Assembly (NCBI GenBank): GCA_945890495.1
Contig: CAMDCO010000019.1
Span: forward strand, 1 to 38,887
Length of the DNA: 38,887 nt
Origin: Bordetella parapertussis
GTDB lineage: Bacteria; Pseudomonadota; Gammaproteobacteria; Burkholderiales; Thiobacillaceae
Reading direction: 5' to 3'
Below, one piece after another: positions 24,748-33,586 of the stretch. Numbering within the stretch: position 1 is the first letter of the stretch; the number at the start of each line of letters is the position of its first letter. Made by a program: the position numbers and the translations under genes. Under the pieces are notes generated by a model. The model was not told the DNA's origin, ran no database searches, and saw only the letters and a list, made by a program, of their open reading frames with translations.

Positions 24748-26463
24748 ATGAACATTACGCAGTGGATTACACGCAGCGTGCTGGGGGTGGGGGCATGTCT
24801 CCTCGCTTTGACGGCACACGCAGGGGTTTCGGCACCTTTGAAGCCGAGTGATTTCGAGCCGGTTGCGACCAAGGCAGCCAAGTCGATTGCACCGATCGAG
24901 GAAAAGAAGTGTTATTCCTGTCACGACAATATTGAGGAGTTTCATAGCGGCGGTCGCCACGCAACGGTGAACTGTGCGGCCTGCCACGATGCTGTGGATC
25001 ACCTCAAGAGCGCGAAGGAAAAGGACATGGGCAAGCGGCCTGTGACCCGGACGGATCACCAAGTCTGCGCCACCTGTCACGCCGATCAGTACAACTCCTT
25101 CGTCAAGGTTAATCATGCCTCCGGGGCGCGCGTCGAGAAGGCCGCCTTCAAGAGCCGTTCGCCACTGTTCGACAAGCTGATGGAGGGCTACGGCTTCACC
25201 ATCGAGCATAACGAACCGCGTTCGCATGCCTTTATGCTGGTCGATCACCTGATCGTGGATCGTGCCTATGGCGGCCGTTTCCAGCTCAAGAACTGGATGC
25301 ATGTCACGGACGCCGATGGGTCCGTGAAGGGCGCTTGGAATGTCCTGACCGACAAGGAGCCGGCCACTTCGGAACAGAAGAAGTTCATGCCACAGACCGT
25401 GACGGCGGCTAACCCGGTGTGCCTGACCTGCAAGACCCAAGACCACATCCTCGACTGGAAATACATGGGTGACAAGGATCCGAAGGCCAAGTGGGATCGC
25501 ACCTCCAAGGTGGTCGATTTTGCTCGCGATCTGAAGCACCCGCTCAACTGCTTCATGTGTCATGACCCGCACTCAGCCGCGCCGCGCGTGGTGCGTGATG
25601 GCCTGATCGAGGCGGTGGTGGATCGCAAGCTGGGTACCTATCCGTTGGATCCGGTAAAGAGCGCTCAGAGCACCATCAAGAAGGTCTGGTTCCAGCGCGA
25701 TGGTAAGGATTTCCGTGCCATTGGTCTGCTGTCCAAGTCGGACTCCAATGTGATGTGTGCTCAATGCCATGTGGAATACAACTGCGGCCCTGGCTTTGAT
25801 CTGGGTGATGCAGCGACCGGTAAGGCCCCTGAGTACATCAAGATGACCGATCGTCGCACCAACCTGTTCCCGTGGACCAATGTCATGGGCTACAAGGATG
25901 TGATGACCAAGCAGTACAACTTCAAGGACTTCAAGCATGCCAGCACGGCGGCCTTGTTGCCCAAGATTCAGCACCCGGAAATGGAGACCACTTGGGGTTC
26001 CAAGCACGAGCGGGCCGGTGTCGAGTGTAAGGACTGCCATATGCCCAAGACCAAGTCTTCGGCCGATGCCAAGCCCTACACCTGGCATGGTCAGCAGAGC
26101 GCTCGTAACATGACCCAAGAGACCTGTGCCAAGTGTCATAAGGGCTGGACCGTCGAAGAGTCGAAGTATCAGATTGACGCGATCCAGAACTACATTCGCG
26201 GCAAGATGACCAAGGCGGAGTTCTGGTTGGCCCAACTCATCGACGAGATGCTGAAGGCCAAGGACAAGGGCGTGGATGAAGCGATCATGACCAAGGCCAA
26301 GGAATACCAGTATGACGCGACCCTGTACTGGGAATGGTGGACCGCCGAAAACTCCGACGGCTTCCATAACCCGGAAATGGCACGTGCCTCGCTGGCCAAG
26401 TCGATCGATGCCTCCAAGGACGGTATCAAGATGCTGAAGGAGGCCATGGCGGCCAAGAAGTAA
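24748..26463 (+). CDS. onr: Octaheme cytochrome c nitrite reductase (ONR/TvNiR family)
   Basis: The protein has 571 residues with a signal peptide ending LTAHA (residue 25). There are eight haem sites: CxxCH at C55, C76, C107, C268, C337, C427 and C460, and CxxCK at C225-LTC-K229. A lysine-ligated fourth haem after three N-terminal haems is the Thioalkalivibrio octaheme nitrite reductase pattern. The active-site set also matches: Y344-N-C346 (the Tyr-x-Cys pair that is cross-linked in TvNiR), Q408-H409 (IQHPEMETTW), and a candidate Arg at R158. Such enzymes reduce nitrite and hydroxylamine to ammonia and can reduce sulfite. Start: the ATG at 24748 has AAGAGGAG upstream and begins the signal peptide; an in-frame ATG at 24676 with CGGAGG would add 24 residues. 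It shares the fccAB transcript and ends at a strong terminator. Confidence 0.88.
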   Translation: MNITQWITRSVLGVGACLLALTAHAGVSAPLKPSDFEPVATKAAKSIAPIEEKKCYSCHDNIEEFHSGGRHATVNCAACHDAVDHLKSAKEKDMGKRPVTRTDHQVCATCHADQYNSFVKVNHASGARVEKAAFKSRSPLFDKLMEGYGFTIEHNEPRSHAFMLVDHLIVDRAYGGRFQLKNWMHVTDADGSVKGAWNVLTDKEPATSEQKKFMPQTVTAANPVCLTCKTQDHILDWKYMGDKDPKAKWDRTSKVVDFARDLKHPLNCFMCHDPHSAAPRVVRDGLIEAVVDRKLGTYPLDPVKSAQSTIKKVWFQRDGKDFRAIGLLSKSDSNVMCAQCHVEYNCGPGFDLGDAATGKAPEYIKMTDRRTNLFPWTNVMGYKDVMTKQYNFKDFKHASTAALLPKIQHPEMETTWGSKHERAGVECKDCHMPKTKSSADAKPYTWHGQQSARNMTQETCAKCHKGWTVEESKYQIDAIQNYIRGKMTKAEFWLAQLIDEMLKAKDKGVDEAIMTKAKEYQYDATLYWEWWTAENSDGFHNPEMARASLAKSIDASKDGIKMLKEAMAAKK

Positions 26464-26478
26464 TCGGTAGCCTTAGCC

Positions 26479-26510
26479 AAGGGCCGGTCGTTGACCGGCC
26501 CTTTTTTTGA
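26479..26510 (+). terminator. Rho-independent terminator of the fccAB-onr operon
   Basis: An 11-bp stem (AAGGGCCGGTC / GACCGGCCCTT) with a GTT loop runs into a T tract, 15 bp after the stop. It separates this operon from ccm. Confidence 0.93.
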
Positions 26511-26630
26511 CCAATTAGTGTCTGCTGGGAGAGATCCAGGCGGCGTTGGTCGCCTGTTTGAGACAATACATGGAGACCTGCACGGTTTCCGGTTATCCTC
26601 CATGCTCATTTATTTCCCCACACTTTTTTG

Positions 26631-27299
26631 ATGCGACTTTCTGCTCATGATCTGACCTGTCAACGCGGCGATCGGCTATTGTTTTCGGGCTTGCAGATGG
26701 ATCTGCATGCCGGTCAGTTGCTGCTGGTGCAGGGCGGCAATGGGCGCGGAAAGACCAGCTTCTTGAGGCTGTTGAGTGGTTTGTCGCAACCCGAGGCGGG
26801 CGAGGTGCGCTGGAACGGTGAATCCATTGGTCGGACGCGCGAGACCTATCATCAAATGATGGTGTATCTGGCGCATGCCAATGGGGTCAAGGACGACTTG
26901 ACGCCGGTCGAGAATGTGCAGGTTTATGCCGGGCTGCGGGGCCAAAAGCTGACACCGGCGGAGATTGAGCCGGTCTTGGTGCGCATGGGATTGGCCGCCT
27001 GTCTAGATCTTCCGGCACGGGTCCTATCTTTTGGCCAGCGTCGCCGGGTGGCCTTAGCGGGCCTGCTGGTTTCGGGCGCCATGCTGTGGATCCTGGACGA
27101 GCCGTTGACCGGGCTGGATGTGCGCGGCGTGGCGGAGATGGAAACCTTGCTGCGCGAACATGTTCAGGCGGGTGGCATGGTGGTGATGACCACGCACCAG
27201 TCCCTGAGGCTTCAGGGGGTGGACACCGTGCCGCTGCAGATCGGCCCGGTCATGCAGGTCGATGACCCGGTGTCCGAGTCGGCGAGTGTGGAGGCGTAG
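26631..27299 (+). CDS. ccmA: Cytochrome c maturation ABC ATPase CcmA
   Basis: This 222-residue ATPase of the CcmAB(CD) complex releases holo-CcmE from CcmC. Walker A is GGNGRGKTS (35-43), the signature LSFGQRRR (132-139), Walker B LWILDEP (152-158), and the H-loop TTHQ. A TTG directly precedes the ATG at 26631 and is not needed. It is the first gene of a compact nine-gene system I operon, 120 bp after the onr terminator; its promoter was not identified with confidence. Confidence 0.95.
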   Translation: MRLSAHDLTCQRGDRLLFSGLQMDLHAGQLLLVQGGNGRGKTSFLRLLSGLSQPEAGEVRWNGESIGRTRETYHQMMVYLAHANGVKDDLTPVENVQVYAGLRGQKLTPAEIEPVLVRMGLAACLDLPARVLSFGQRRRVALAGLLVSGAMLWILDEPLTGLDVRGVAEMETLLREHVQAGGMVVMTTHQSLRLQGVDTVPLQIGPVMQVDDPVSESASVEA

Positions 27300-27302
27300 C
27301 TT

Positions 27303-27971
27303 ATGTGGCGTTTCTTGATCACCGTGATTCGCCGTGACCTCCTTCTGGCCGCCCGGCGCAAGGGCGACTGGCTGACTGCGCAGTTCTTCTTCGTCATGGT
27401 GGTGAGTATGTTCCCGCTAGGCATTGGGGCTGACCCGGAGCAGTTGCGCCGGGTGGCGGGCGGGGTGCTGTGGGTGGCGGCCTTGCTGGCCAGTTTGTTG
27501 TCTTTGCAGCGGCTCTACGCCGATGATCACCGCGATGGCAGTCTGGAACAAATGCTACTCTCGCCGCAGCCGGCGCTGATCCTGGCCTTGGGCAAGGCGA
27601 TTGCACATTGGCTGATCTTCGGTCTGCCGTTGCTGGTCATCGCCCCCTTGTTGGGTCTGCAGTTTGCCCTGCCGCCGGACGCGATCGGCATCCTTGTGAT
27701 CTCGCTGGCGATCGGCACCCCTGTGCTTTCGCTGCTGGGTGGCGTGGGTGCGGCACTGACCTTGGGCTTGCGTGGCGGCGGGACCCTGTTGACCTTGTTG
27801 ATCCTCCCCCTGTATGTTCCGGCCCTGATCTTTGGTGCCGGGGCCGTGGACGGGGTCTTGGCGGGGATGGGCGCAGAGGCGCAACTCTCGCTGCTGGGGG
27901 CCTTTATGGGCCTGTGCCTGTTATTGGCGCCTTGGGTGACCGGGGCGGCCCTGCGGGTCTCGGTGGATTGA
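27303..27971 (+). CDS. ccmB: Cytochrome c maturation permease CcmB
   Basis: The protein has 222 residues and six hydrophobic segments. It forms the membrane part of the CcmAB transporter-like complex that uses ATP to free haem-loaded CcmE. The N-terminus FLITVIRRDLLLAARRKGDW and the LYADDHRDGSLEQMLLSP segment are characteristic. It follows ccmA after 3 bp and is followed by ccmC after 25 bp. Confidence 0.94.
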   Translation: MWRFLITVIRRDLLLAARRKGDWLTAQFFFVMVVSMFPLGIGADPEQLRRVAGGVLWVAALLASLLSLQRLYADDHRDGSLEQMLLSPQPALILALGKAIAHWLIFGLPLLVIAPLLGLQFALPPDAIGILVISLAIGTPVLSLLGGVGAALTLGLRGGGTLLTLLILPLYVPALIFGAGAVDGVLAGMGAEAQLSLLGAFMGLCLLLAPWVTGAALRVSVD

Positions 27972-27996
27972 GCGATGAATAAGGATTGAGGCAGAC

Positions 27997-28728
27997 ATGA
28001 ACCTATATCACTACGCGGCTCCCGCGACCTTTTACCGCTTGGCTGGGCGATGGGTCCCTTGGTTTGCTTGGGGAGCGGGCCTTTTCACTGTCATCGGCCT
28101 CTACATCAGTTTCTTTGTCGCGCCGACCGATTTTCAGCAGGGCGAGGCCTACCGCATCATCTTCATCCATGTCCCGGCGGCCTGGATGTCGATGTTCATC
28201 TATCTGGTGATGGCCTTCTGGTGTGCTATCGGCCTGGCCTTTAACACCCGGCTGTCCTTCCTGATGGCGCGGGCCTTGGCACCGACCGGGGCGTTGTTTT
28301 GTTTCTTGGCGCTGTGGACGGGTGCCCTGTGGGGCAAGCCGATGTGGGGTGCCTGGTGGGTGTGGGATGCGCGGCTGACCTCGCAACTGATCCTGCTTTT
28401 TCTCTATGTCGGCATCATGGCCCTGTGGGCCGCGATTGATGATCCGAAGCGCGGGGACCGGGCCGGGGCACTTTTGATCTTGGTCGGGGCCGTCAATGTG
28501 CCGATCATCTATTTCTCGGTAAAGTGGTGGAATACCCTGCATCAGGGTTCATCCATCAATCTCATGAAGGCGCCCTCCATGGCCACGATCATGTTGGTGG
28601 GCATGTTGGTGATGGCTATCGCGGCTTGGCTCTATACCATTGCGATCGCCTTTGTGCGGGTGCGTGGCTTGATTCTGGAACGGGAACGACATACGGATTG
28701 GGCGCAAGAGGCCCTGAAGGAGGCATGA
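27997..28728 (+). CDS. ccmC: Haem exporter/haem-handling protein CcmC
   Basis: This 243-residue inner-membrane protein has six helices and presents haem to CcmE in the periplasm. The signature tryptophan-rich loop is W117[12 protein letters not shown], and flanking histidines occur in the periplasmic loops ([16 protein letters not shown]). The stop overlaps the ccmD start region. Confidence 0.95.
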   Translation: MNLYHYAAPATFYRLAGRWVPWFAWGAGLFTVIGLYISFFVAPTDFQQGEAYRIIFIHVPAAWMSMFIYLVMAFWCAIGLAFNTRLSFLMARALAPTGALFCFLALWTGALWGKPMWGAWWVWDARLTSQLILLFLYVGIMALWAAIDDPKRGDRAGALLILVGAVNVPIIYFSVKWWNTLHQGSSINLMKAPSMATIMLVGMLVMAIAAWLYTIAIAFVRVRGLILERERHTDWAQEALKEA

Positions 28729-28901
28729 TGATGTGGCAAAGCGGGGCCGAGTTCTGGTCCATGGGGGGGTATGGCTTGTATGTCTGGGGCTCGTTCGGCG
28801 TGACAGCTCTGGGCGTGGCCTTGGAGGTCTGGCTGTTGCTGCGCGGACAACGCGCGCTCATGAACCGTTTGAAACGCATGCAACGCTGGGAGGCGCAATG
28901 A
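28728..28901 (+). CDS. ccmD: Haem exporter protein CcmD
   Basis: This is a small membrane protein of about 57 residues with one helix ([20 protein letters not shown]) and a basic cytoplasmic tail, the usual CcmD form. It helps release CcmE from CcmC. Three consecutive in-frame ATGs (28725, 28728, 28731) follow AAGGAGG, so the exact start is uncertain by one or two codons. The stop overlaps ccmE by ATGA. Confidence 0.88.
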   Translation: MMWQSGAEFWSMGGYGLYVWGSFGVTALGVALEVWLLLRGQRALMNRLKRMQRWEAQ

Positions 28902-29344
28902 AGCCCCGTCACAAGAAACTCATCGCTATTGCGGTCGTTCTGGCCGTGCTGGGTATCATCGTCATGCTGGTGCTCAATGCCTTCCGCAGCAACCTGGTGT
29001 TCTTTTTCTCGCCCACCGAAGTGGTCGAAGGCAAGGCCCCCAAGGATCGCGCCTTCCGCGTTGGCGGGTTGGTCGAGATGGGCAGCATCCAGCGCAGCAG
29101 CGACGGTATGACGCTGACCTTCAAGGTGACCGATACGGCGCACAGCCTCCCTGTTACCTATCAGGGGGTGGTGCCGGACCTGTTCAAGGAAGGCAAGGGC
29201 GCGGTGGCCGAAGGCCGCCTCGGTACAGACGGCCGCTTTACCGCGACGACTGTGCTGGCCAAACATGACGAAAACTATATGCCGCCCGAGGCCGCTAGCG
29301 CGATCGAGCAGGCGCAAAAGGCGAAAGCCACTTTGAAGGAATAA
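28898..29344 (+). CDS. ccmE: Periplasmic haem chaperone CcmE
   Basis: The protein has 148 residues with an N-terminal signal anchor (about 8-27) and an OB-fold domain facing the periplasm. H123 in [12 protein letters not shown] is the histidine that binds haem covalently, and the following tyrosine is kept. It carries haem from CcmCD to the CcmFH ligase. The ATG at 28898 overlaps ccmD. Confidence 0.96.
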   Translation: MKPRHKKLIAIAVVLAVLGIIVMLVLNAFRSNLVFFFSPTEVVEGKAPKDRAFRVGGLVEMGSIQRSSDGMTLTFKVTDTAHSLPVTYQGVVPDLFKEGKGAVAEGRLGTDGRFTATTVLAKHDENYMPPEAASAIEQAQKAKATLKE

Positions 29345-29347
29345 CGG

Positions 29348-31282
29348 ATGATCCCTGAACTTGGCCATTTTGCCCTTATCCTAGCGCTGCTTCTGGCGCT
29401 GGTCCAATCCACCCTGCCGCTGATCGGCGCTCAGACCGGCAACGCGCGTTTCCTCGCGGTTGCTAGGCCGGCCGCGCAGGCGCAATTCCTGTTTGTAACC
29501 TTGGCCTACGCCTGTCTGGCCACAGCCTTCCTGCAGAACGATTTCTCGGTGCGCAATGTGGCGATGAACTCCTTCTCGCAACTGCCGGCCGTGTATCGGT
29601 TTACGGCCTCCTGGGGCTCGCATGAAGGCTCCATGTTGCTGTGGGCGCTGATCCTCGCCTTCTGGACGATGGCGGTCAGCGTGCTGTCGCGGCGTCTGCC
29701 AGAAGATATGGCGGCGCGCGTGATCGGCATCATGGGCCTGGTTTCGGTAGGCTTCCTGGCCTTCCTGATCTTTACCTCCAACCCGTTTGATCGCCTATTT
29801 CCGGCCCCGCCGGATGGGCGTGACCTGAACCCGTTGTTGCAGGATCCGGGCATGGTCTTGCATCCGCCCATGCTCTATATGGGCTATGTCGGTTTCTCGG
29901 TGGCCTTTGCCTTCGCCATTGCGGCCTTGCTGTCGGGCAAGCTGGATGCGGCCTGGGCACGCTGGTCGCGACCGTGGACCACAGTGGCATGGACCTTCCT
30001 CACCATGGGCATCGCGCTGGGTAGTTGGTGGGCCTATATCGAACTGGGCTGGGGCGGTTGGTGGTTCTGGGATCCGACCGAGAACGCCTCGTTCATGCCC
30101 TGGCTGGCCGGCACCGCCTTGATCCACTCGCTGGCGGTGACCGAGAAGCGCGGCGTCTTCAAGTCGTGGACGGTCCTTTTGGCGATTACGGCCTTTTCGC
30201 TCTCGTTGCTGGGCACCTTCCTGGTGCGTTCCGGGGTGCTCTCTTCGGTGCACGCCTTCGCCACCGATCCGGCGCGCGGTGCCTTCATTTTGGGCTTTTT
30301 AGTGGTCGTCATTGGCGGGTCCTTGTTGCTCTACGCCCTGCGCGCGCCGACGATGCTCGGCAGCACCCGTTTCTCGGCGTTTTCGCGCGAGTCCTTGCTC
30401 TTGGCCAACAATGTGGTGCTGGTCTCGGCCTTGGGTTCTGTCCTGCTAGGCACGCTGTATCCGCTCTTCCTCGATGCCTTGGGAATGGGCAAAATCTCAG
30501 TGGGTTCACCCTATTTCAATGCTGTTTTCGTGCCCCTCATGGTGCCCGCCCTGTTCCTCATGGCCGTCGGCCCGCTGACGCGCTGGAAGGGTGCCAGCCT
30601 GCCCGACATGGTGGTGCGCCTGCGTCTGGCCTTTGCCGTGGCCGTGGTCGCGGCGGTGGCCGTGCCGCTGGCGGCCGGCGAGTTCAAGCCTTGGGTGTCG
30701 CTGGGCGTGGGCCTCGCGGTATGGATTGTCTATGGCGTGGCCTTGGGCTTTGCCGACCGACTCAAACACGGCGGTAGCCTGTTTGCGCTGCCGCGTGGCT
30801 TCTGGGGAATGCAGCTTGCGCATTTGTCGATGGCGATCGGCATCGTTGGCATTGCGCTGGTCTCCGGTTACGAGGGCGAGCGCAATGTGAAGATGGCGGT
30901 GGGCGATACGGCGCAGTTGGCTGGTTATACCTTCACCTTCAAGGGCGCTGAAGCGTTTGAGGGCCCCAATTTCCGTGCGGCGCGCGGGCATCTGGTGGTC
31001 AAGTCGGAGAGTGGGTCGGAATTTACCCTGCGTCCCGAGAAGCGTCTCTATAACGCGGGTGGCATGCCGATGACCGAGGCCGGGATCAATTACGGCGTGC
31101 TTCGCGACATTTATGTGGCGATGGGCGAAGAGATCGAGCCGCAGGTTTGGACGATCCGCTTGTTCTACAAGCCTTTTATCGACTGGCTGTGGTTTGCGGC
31201 GGGTCTGATGGCCTTGGGTGGCGCGCTGGCGGCATCGGATCGTCGTTATCGCATCGCCCTGAAAAATAAGGCAGCGGCATGA
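29348..31282 (+). CDS. ccmF: Cytochrome c haem lyase subunit CcmF
   Basis: This 644-residue inner-membrane protein with many helices transfers haem from CcmE to apocytochromes. The WWD motif is W235-GGWWFWDPTEN, and periplasmic-loop histidines are present (SWGSHEGSML, VLHPPMLYMG). Length is normal for CcmF. It lies three bases after ccmE and overlaps ccmG by 4 bp. Attachment to a CxxCK site, as in the neighbouring octaheme enzyme, often requires a dedicated CcmF/NrfE-type ligase; this one shows no feature by which I can tell. Confidence 0.95.
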   Translation: MIPELGHFALILALLLALVQSTLPLIGAQTGNARFLAVARPAAQAQFLFVTLAYACLATAFLQNDFSVRNVAMNSFSQLPAVYRFTASWGSHEGSMLLWALILAFWTMAVSVLSRRLPEDMAARVIGIMGLVSVGFLAFLIFTSNPFDRLFPAPPDGRDLNPLLQDPGMVLHPPMLYMGYVGFSVAFAFAIAALLSGKLDAAWARWSRPWTTVAWTFLTMGIALGSWWAYIELGWGGWWFWDPTENASFMPWLAGTALIHSLAVTEKRGVFKSWTVLLAITAFSLSLLGTFLVRSGVLSSVHAFATDPARGAFILGFLVVVIGGSLLLYALRAPTMLGSTRFSAFSRESLLLANNVVLVSALGSVLLGTLYPLFLDALGMGKISVGSPYFNAVFVPLMVPALFLMAVGPLTRWKGASLPDMVVRLRLAFAVAVVAAVAVPLAAGEFKPWVSLGVGLAVWIVYGVALGFADRLKHGGSLFALPRGFWGMQLAHLSMAIGIVGIALVSGYEGERNVKMAVGDTAQLAGYTFTFKGAEAFEGPNFRAARGHLVVKSESGSEFTLRPEKRLYNAGGMPMTEAGINYGVLRDIYVAMGEEIEPQVWTIRLFYKPFIDWLWFAAGLMALGGALAASDRRYRIALKNKAAA

Positions 31283-31800
31283 ACAAGCGCCTCATCCCCC
31301 TGATCGGCTTTTTGTTGTTGGTGGCTTTTTTTGCCAAAGGCCTGTTTCTCAATCCGCGCGAGGTTCCGTCTCCCTTTATTGGCAAACCGGCGCCGGCCTT
31401 CCGCCTGCCTGAGGTGGGTAACCCGGCCAAGACCTTTGGCCCGGAGGAGATGCGTGGCCAAGTCTGGATGCTCAATGTCTGGGCACCGTGGTGCGTGTCC
31501 TGCCGTCAGGAACACGGCGTGCTGATGCAGCTTCAGTCTCAGGGCATCAAGCTGGTGGGCCTCAACTGGAAGGACAAGGACCGCGAGGCGGCGGCGCTCT
31601 TGGCCCGTTTGGGGAGTCCTTACCTCAGCACGGTCGAGGATTTGGATGGCCGCGTCGGCATCGACTATGGGGTCACCGGAACGCCGGAGACCTTCGTGAT
31701 CGACAAGGCTGGGATCATCCGCTTTAAGCAGACCGGGCCGATCACCGGAGAGGTCTGGAAAGAAAAACTCGAACCGATGTTGAAGGAGTTGGCACGATGA
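31279..31800 (+). CDS. ccmG: Thiol:disulfide interchange protein CcmG/DsbE
   Basis: This 173-residue membrane-anchored periplasmic thioredoxin-like protein (anchor about 5-24) keeps the apocytochrome haem-site cysteines reduced. The active site is W-C72-VS-C75 in NVWAPWCVSCRQEH, and the cis-proline region GVTGTPETFVID is intact. It overlaps ccmF and ccmH by 4 bp each. Confidence 0.95.
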   Translation: MNKRLIPLIGFLLLVAFFAKGLFLNPREVPSPFIGKPAPAFRLPEVGNPAKTFGPEEMRGQVWMLNVWAPWCVSCRQEHGVLMQLQSQGIKLVGLNWKDKDREAAALLARLGSPYLSTVEDLDGRVGIDYGVTGTPETFVIDKAGIIRFKQTGPITGEVWKEKLEPMLKELAR

Positions 31801-32252
31801 GACGGCTGTTTATGATGTTGGCTATGCTGTTGGCTATCCCGGCCTTCGCCGGCGAGGCGCAACCGGTCGGCGAAGACCCGAAGATCGAACAGCGCCTCAA
31901 TGTGCTGGCCGAGGACTTGCGTTGCCTAGTCTGTCAGAACGAGAGCCTGGCGGGTTCGCATGCCGAGCTGGCTGAGGATCTGCGCCGCGAGATTCGCGAT
32001 CAGATGAAGCAGGGCAAGGATGACAAGCAGGTGGTCGAGTATCTGGTGGCGCGCTATGGCGATTTCGTGCTCTATAACCCCCCGTTCAAGCCCTTGACCC
32101 TGGTGCTCTGGTTGGGCCCGCTCTTCTTCCTGCTGGTAGGCGGGATGGCTTGGTGGACGGTTATGAAGCGTCGTCGTGCCCAACCAGAAGACACGGTGAA
32201 TACCCAAGCACGGGCCGAGGCGGCGCGCATCCTGGAAGGAAAATCGGAATGA
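31797..32252 (+). CDS. ccmH: Cytochrome c maturation thioredoxin-like protein CcmH
   Basis: The 151-residue protein has a signal peptide (about 1-18), a periplasmic three-helix domain with LR-C43-LV-C46-QNES, and a single C-terminal helix (about 101-122). It works with CcmG and CcmF on apocytochrome cysteines. In E. coli this domain is fused to the CcmI part; here CcmI is a separate gene with a 4-bp overlap. Confidence 0.94.
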   Translation: MRRLFMMLAMLLAIPAFAGEAQPVGEDPKIEQRLNVLAEDLRCLVCQNESLAGSHAELAEDLRREIRDQMKQGKDDKQVVEYLVARYGDFVLYNPPFKPLTLVLWLGPLFFLLVGGMAWWTVMKRRRAQPEDTVNTQARAEAARILEGKSE

Positions 32253-33544
32253 ACATGAATCTTTGGATCTTTGTTGGGGTCGCTGTACTGGCGATTGTGG
32301 TTGCCCTCGTATGGGTGTTACCGCCCTTGCTGCGCACACCGAAGTCGCACGCCTCCGAGCGGCGGGCCATGAACATCGCGGTTTATCGCGATCAGTTGAA
32401 GGACCTCGAAGCGGAGCGGGATAACGGTGCGTTGTCTGCCGAGCAGTTCGAGCAGTCCAAGCTGGAACTGGAAGATCGTCTGAGTGGGGATGCCCTACAA
32501 GATGCCGCCATTGAGGTATCGGGTGATCGGGGTGGGCGCTGGGTCGGTTGGACGGTGGCGGGGGTGTTGCCGGTGTTGGCCTTGGCCCTTTATGTCCTGC
32601 GCGGGGCGCCGGAGGTCTTGATTCAGCCCGCACTGGCCAGCGCCCCGGCGCAGCAGGGCCCGCATGCGGGCGGCGGTGATATGGCGGCCAATATGGCCCA
32701 GATCGAGGCGGAACTCGAGAAACTGCAGAAGGCGGCTGAGGCGGCCCCGAAGAACGGCCAAGCTTGGCTGAAGTGGGGCATGGCTAACTTGGCTATGGAG
32801 CGTTTCCCGGTGGCGGTGGGGGCCTTGAAGAAGGCCACGGAACTGTTGCCCAAGGAATCTGCTGTCTGGGCGCATTATGCCGAGGCCGTCGCGCTGGCCG
32901 GTAACCGGAATCTGGAAGGGGAGCCCATTCGCCTTCTGCGCCAGGCCTTGGAGCTGAATCCTCTCGAACCCAAGGCCCTTGAACTGGCGGGCATCCATGC
33001 CTATCAGAAGGAAAACTGGGCGCAGGCGGCCTATTACTGGAAGAGCTTGATCAAGCAGATGAGCGATGAGGAAAAGCAGTCAGCCTATGGTCAGAACATC
33101 GCCGAGGCCGAACGCGAGGCGCGCGGCAAGGCTGAAGCGGGTCTGGCGGGCCTGACTCAGCCGGGCAAGGAACCGGTCAAACCCAAGGCCAAGGCTGCAA
33201 CCGGGCCCCGTATCGAGGGTCGCGTTGAACTGGCGGCGGCGCTCAAGGATAAGGTGCGTCCTGAGGACACCATTTTCCTCTTCGCCCGTGCCGGAGAGAG
33301 TGGTCCGCCCCTCGCGGTGATGAAGGCGCGGGCGAGTGCCTTGCCGCTGGTCTTTGTGCTGGACGACAGCATGGCGATGACGCCGGACATGGCGCTCTCC
33401 AAGGTGCCTGAAGTGGTTCTGGTGGCCCGCGTCAGCAAGAGCGGTCAGCCCAAACCGGTGGCGGGCGATCTGGAAGGCAAGCTGATGGCGGTCAAGGTAG
33501 GGGCTAAGGGCGTTAAATTGGTGATTGATCGCGTGCATCCGTGA
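32249..33544 (+). CDS. ccmI: Cytochrome c maturation TPR protein CcmI
   Basis: The protein has 431 residues with TM1 at about 5-27, a cytoplasmic loop with a leucine-zipper-like stretch (YRDQLKDLEAERDNGAL), TM2 at about 92-112, a periplasmic TPR region (about 150-280) that binds apocytochrome C-termini, and a C-terminal beta domain. An Ala/Lys linker precedes the last domain. It is the final ccm gene. GGAAGGA at 32234-32240 supports the ATG at 32249. Confidence 0.9.
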   Translation: MNMNLWIFVGVAVLAIVVALVWVLPPLLRTPKSHASERRAMNIAVYRDQLKDLEAERDNGALSAEQFEQSKLELEDRLSGDALQDAAIEVSGDRGGRWVGWTVAGVLPVLALALYVLRGAPEVLIQPALASAPAQQGPHAGGGDMAANMAQIEAELEKLQKAAEAAPKNGQAWLKWGMANLAMERFPVAVGALKKATELLPKESAVWAHYAEAVALAGNRNLEGEPIRLLRQALELNPLEPKALELAGIHAYQKENWAQAAYYWKSLIKQMSDEEKQSAYGQNIAEAEREARGKAEAGLAGLTQPGKEPVKPKAKAATGPRIEGRVELAAALKDKVRPEDTIFLFARAGESGPPLAVMKARASALPLVFVLDDSMAMTPDMALSKVPEVVLVARVSKSGQPKPVAGDLEGKLMAVKVGAKGVKLVIDRVHP

Positions 33545-33586
33545 TGTGAATGCCACACGGTGCACTGCGGTGCATAGGGAGGCACC

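Noticed and set aside
24748..26463. Alternative identities: hydroxylamine oxidoreductase, pentahaem NrfA, or octaheme tetrathionate reductase
   Set aside because: HAO has no CxxCK and uses a C-terminal Tyr cross-link; NrfA has five haems with CxxCK first; OTR carries its lysine-ligated active haem near the second position. Here the lysine motif is the fourth of eight and a Tyr-x-Cys pair is present.
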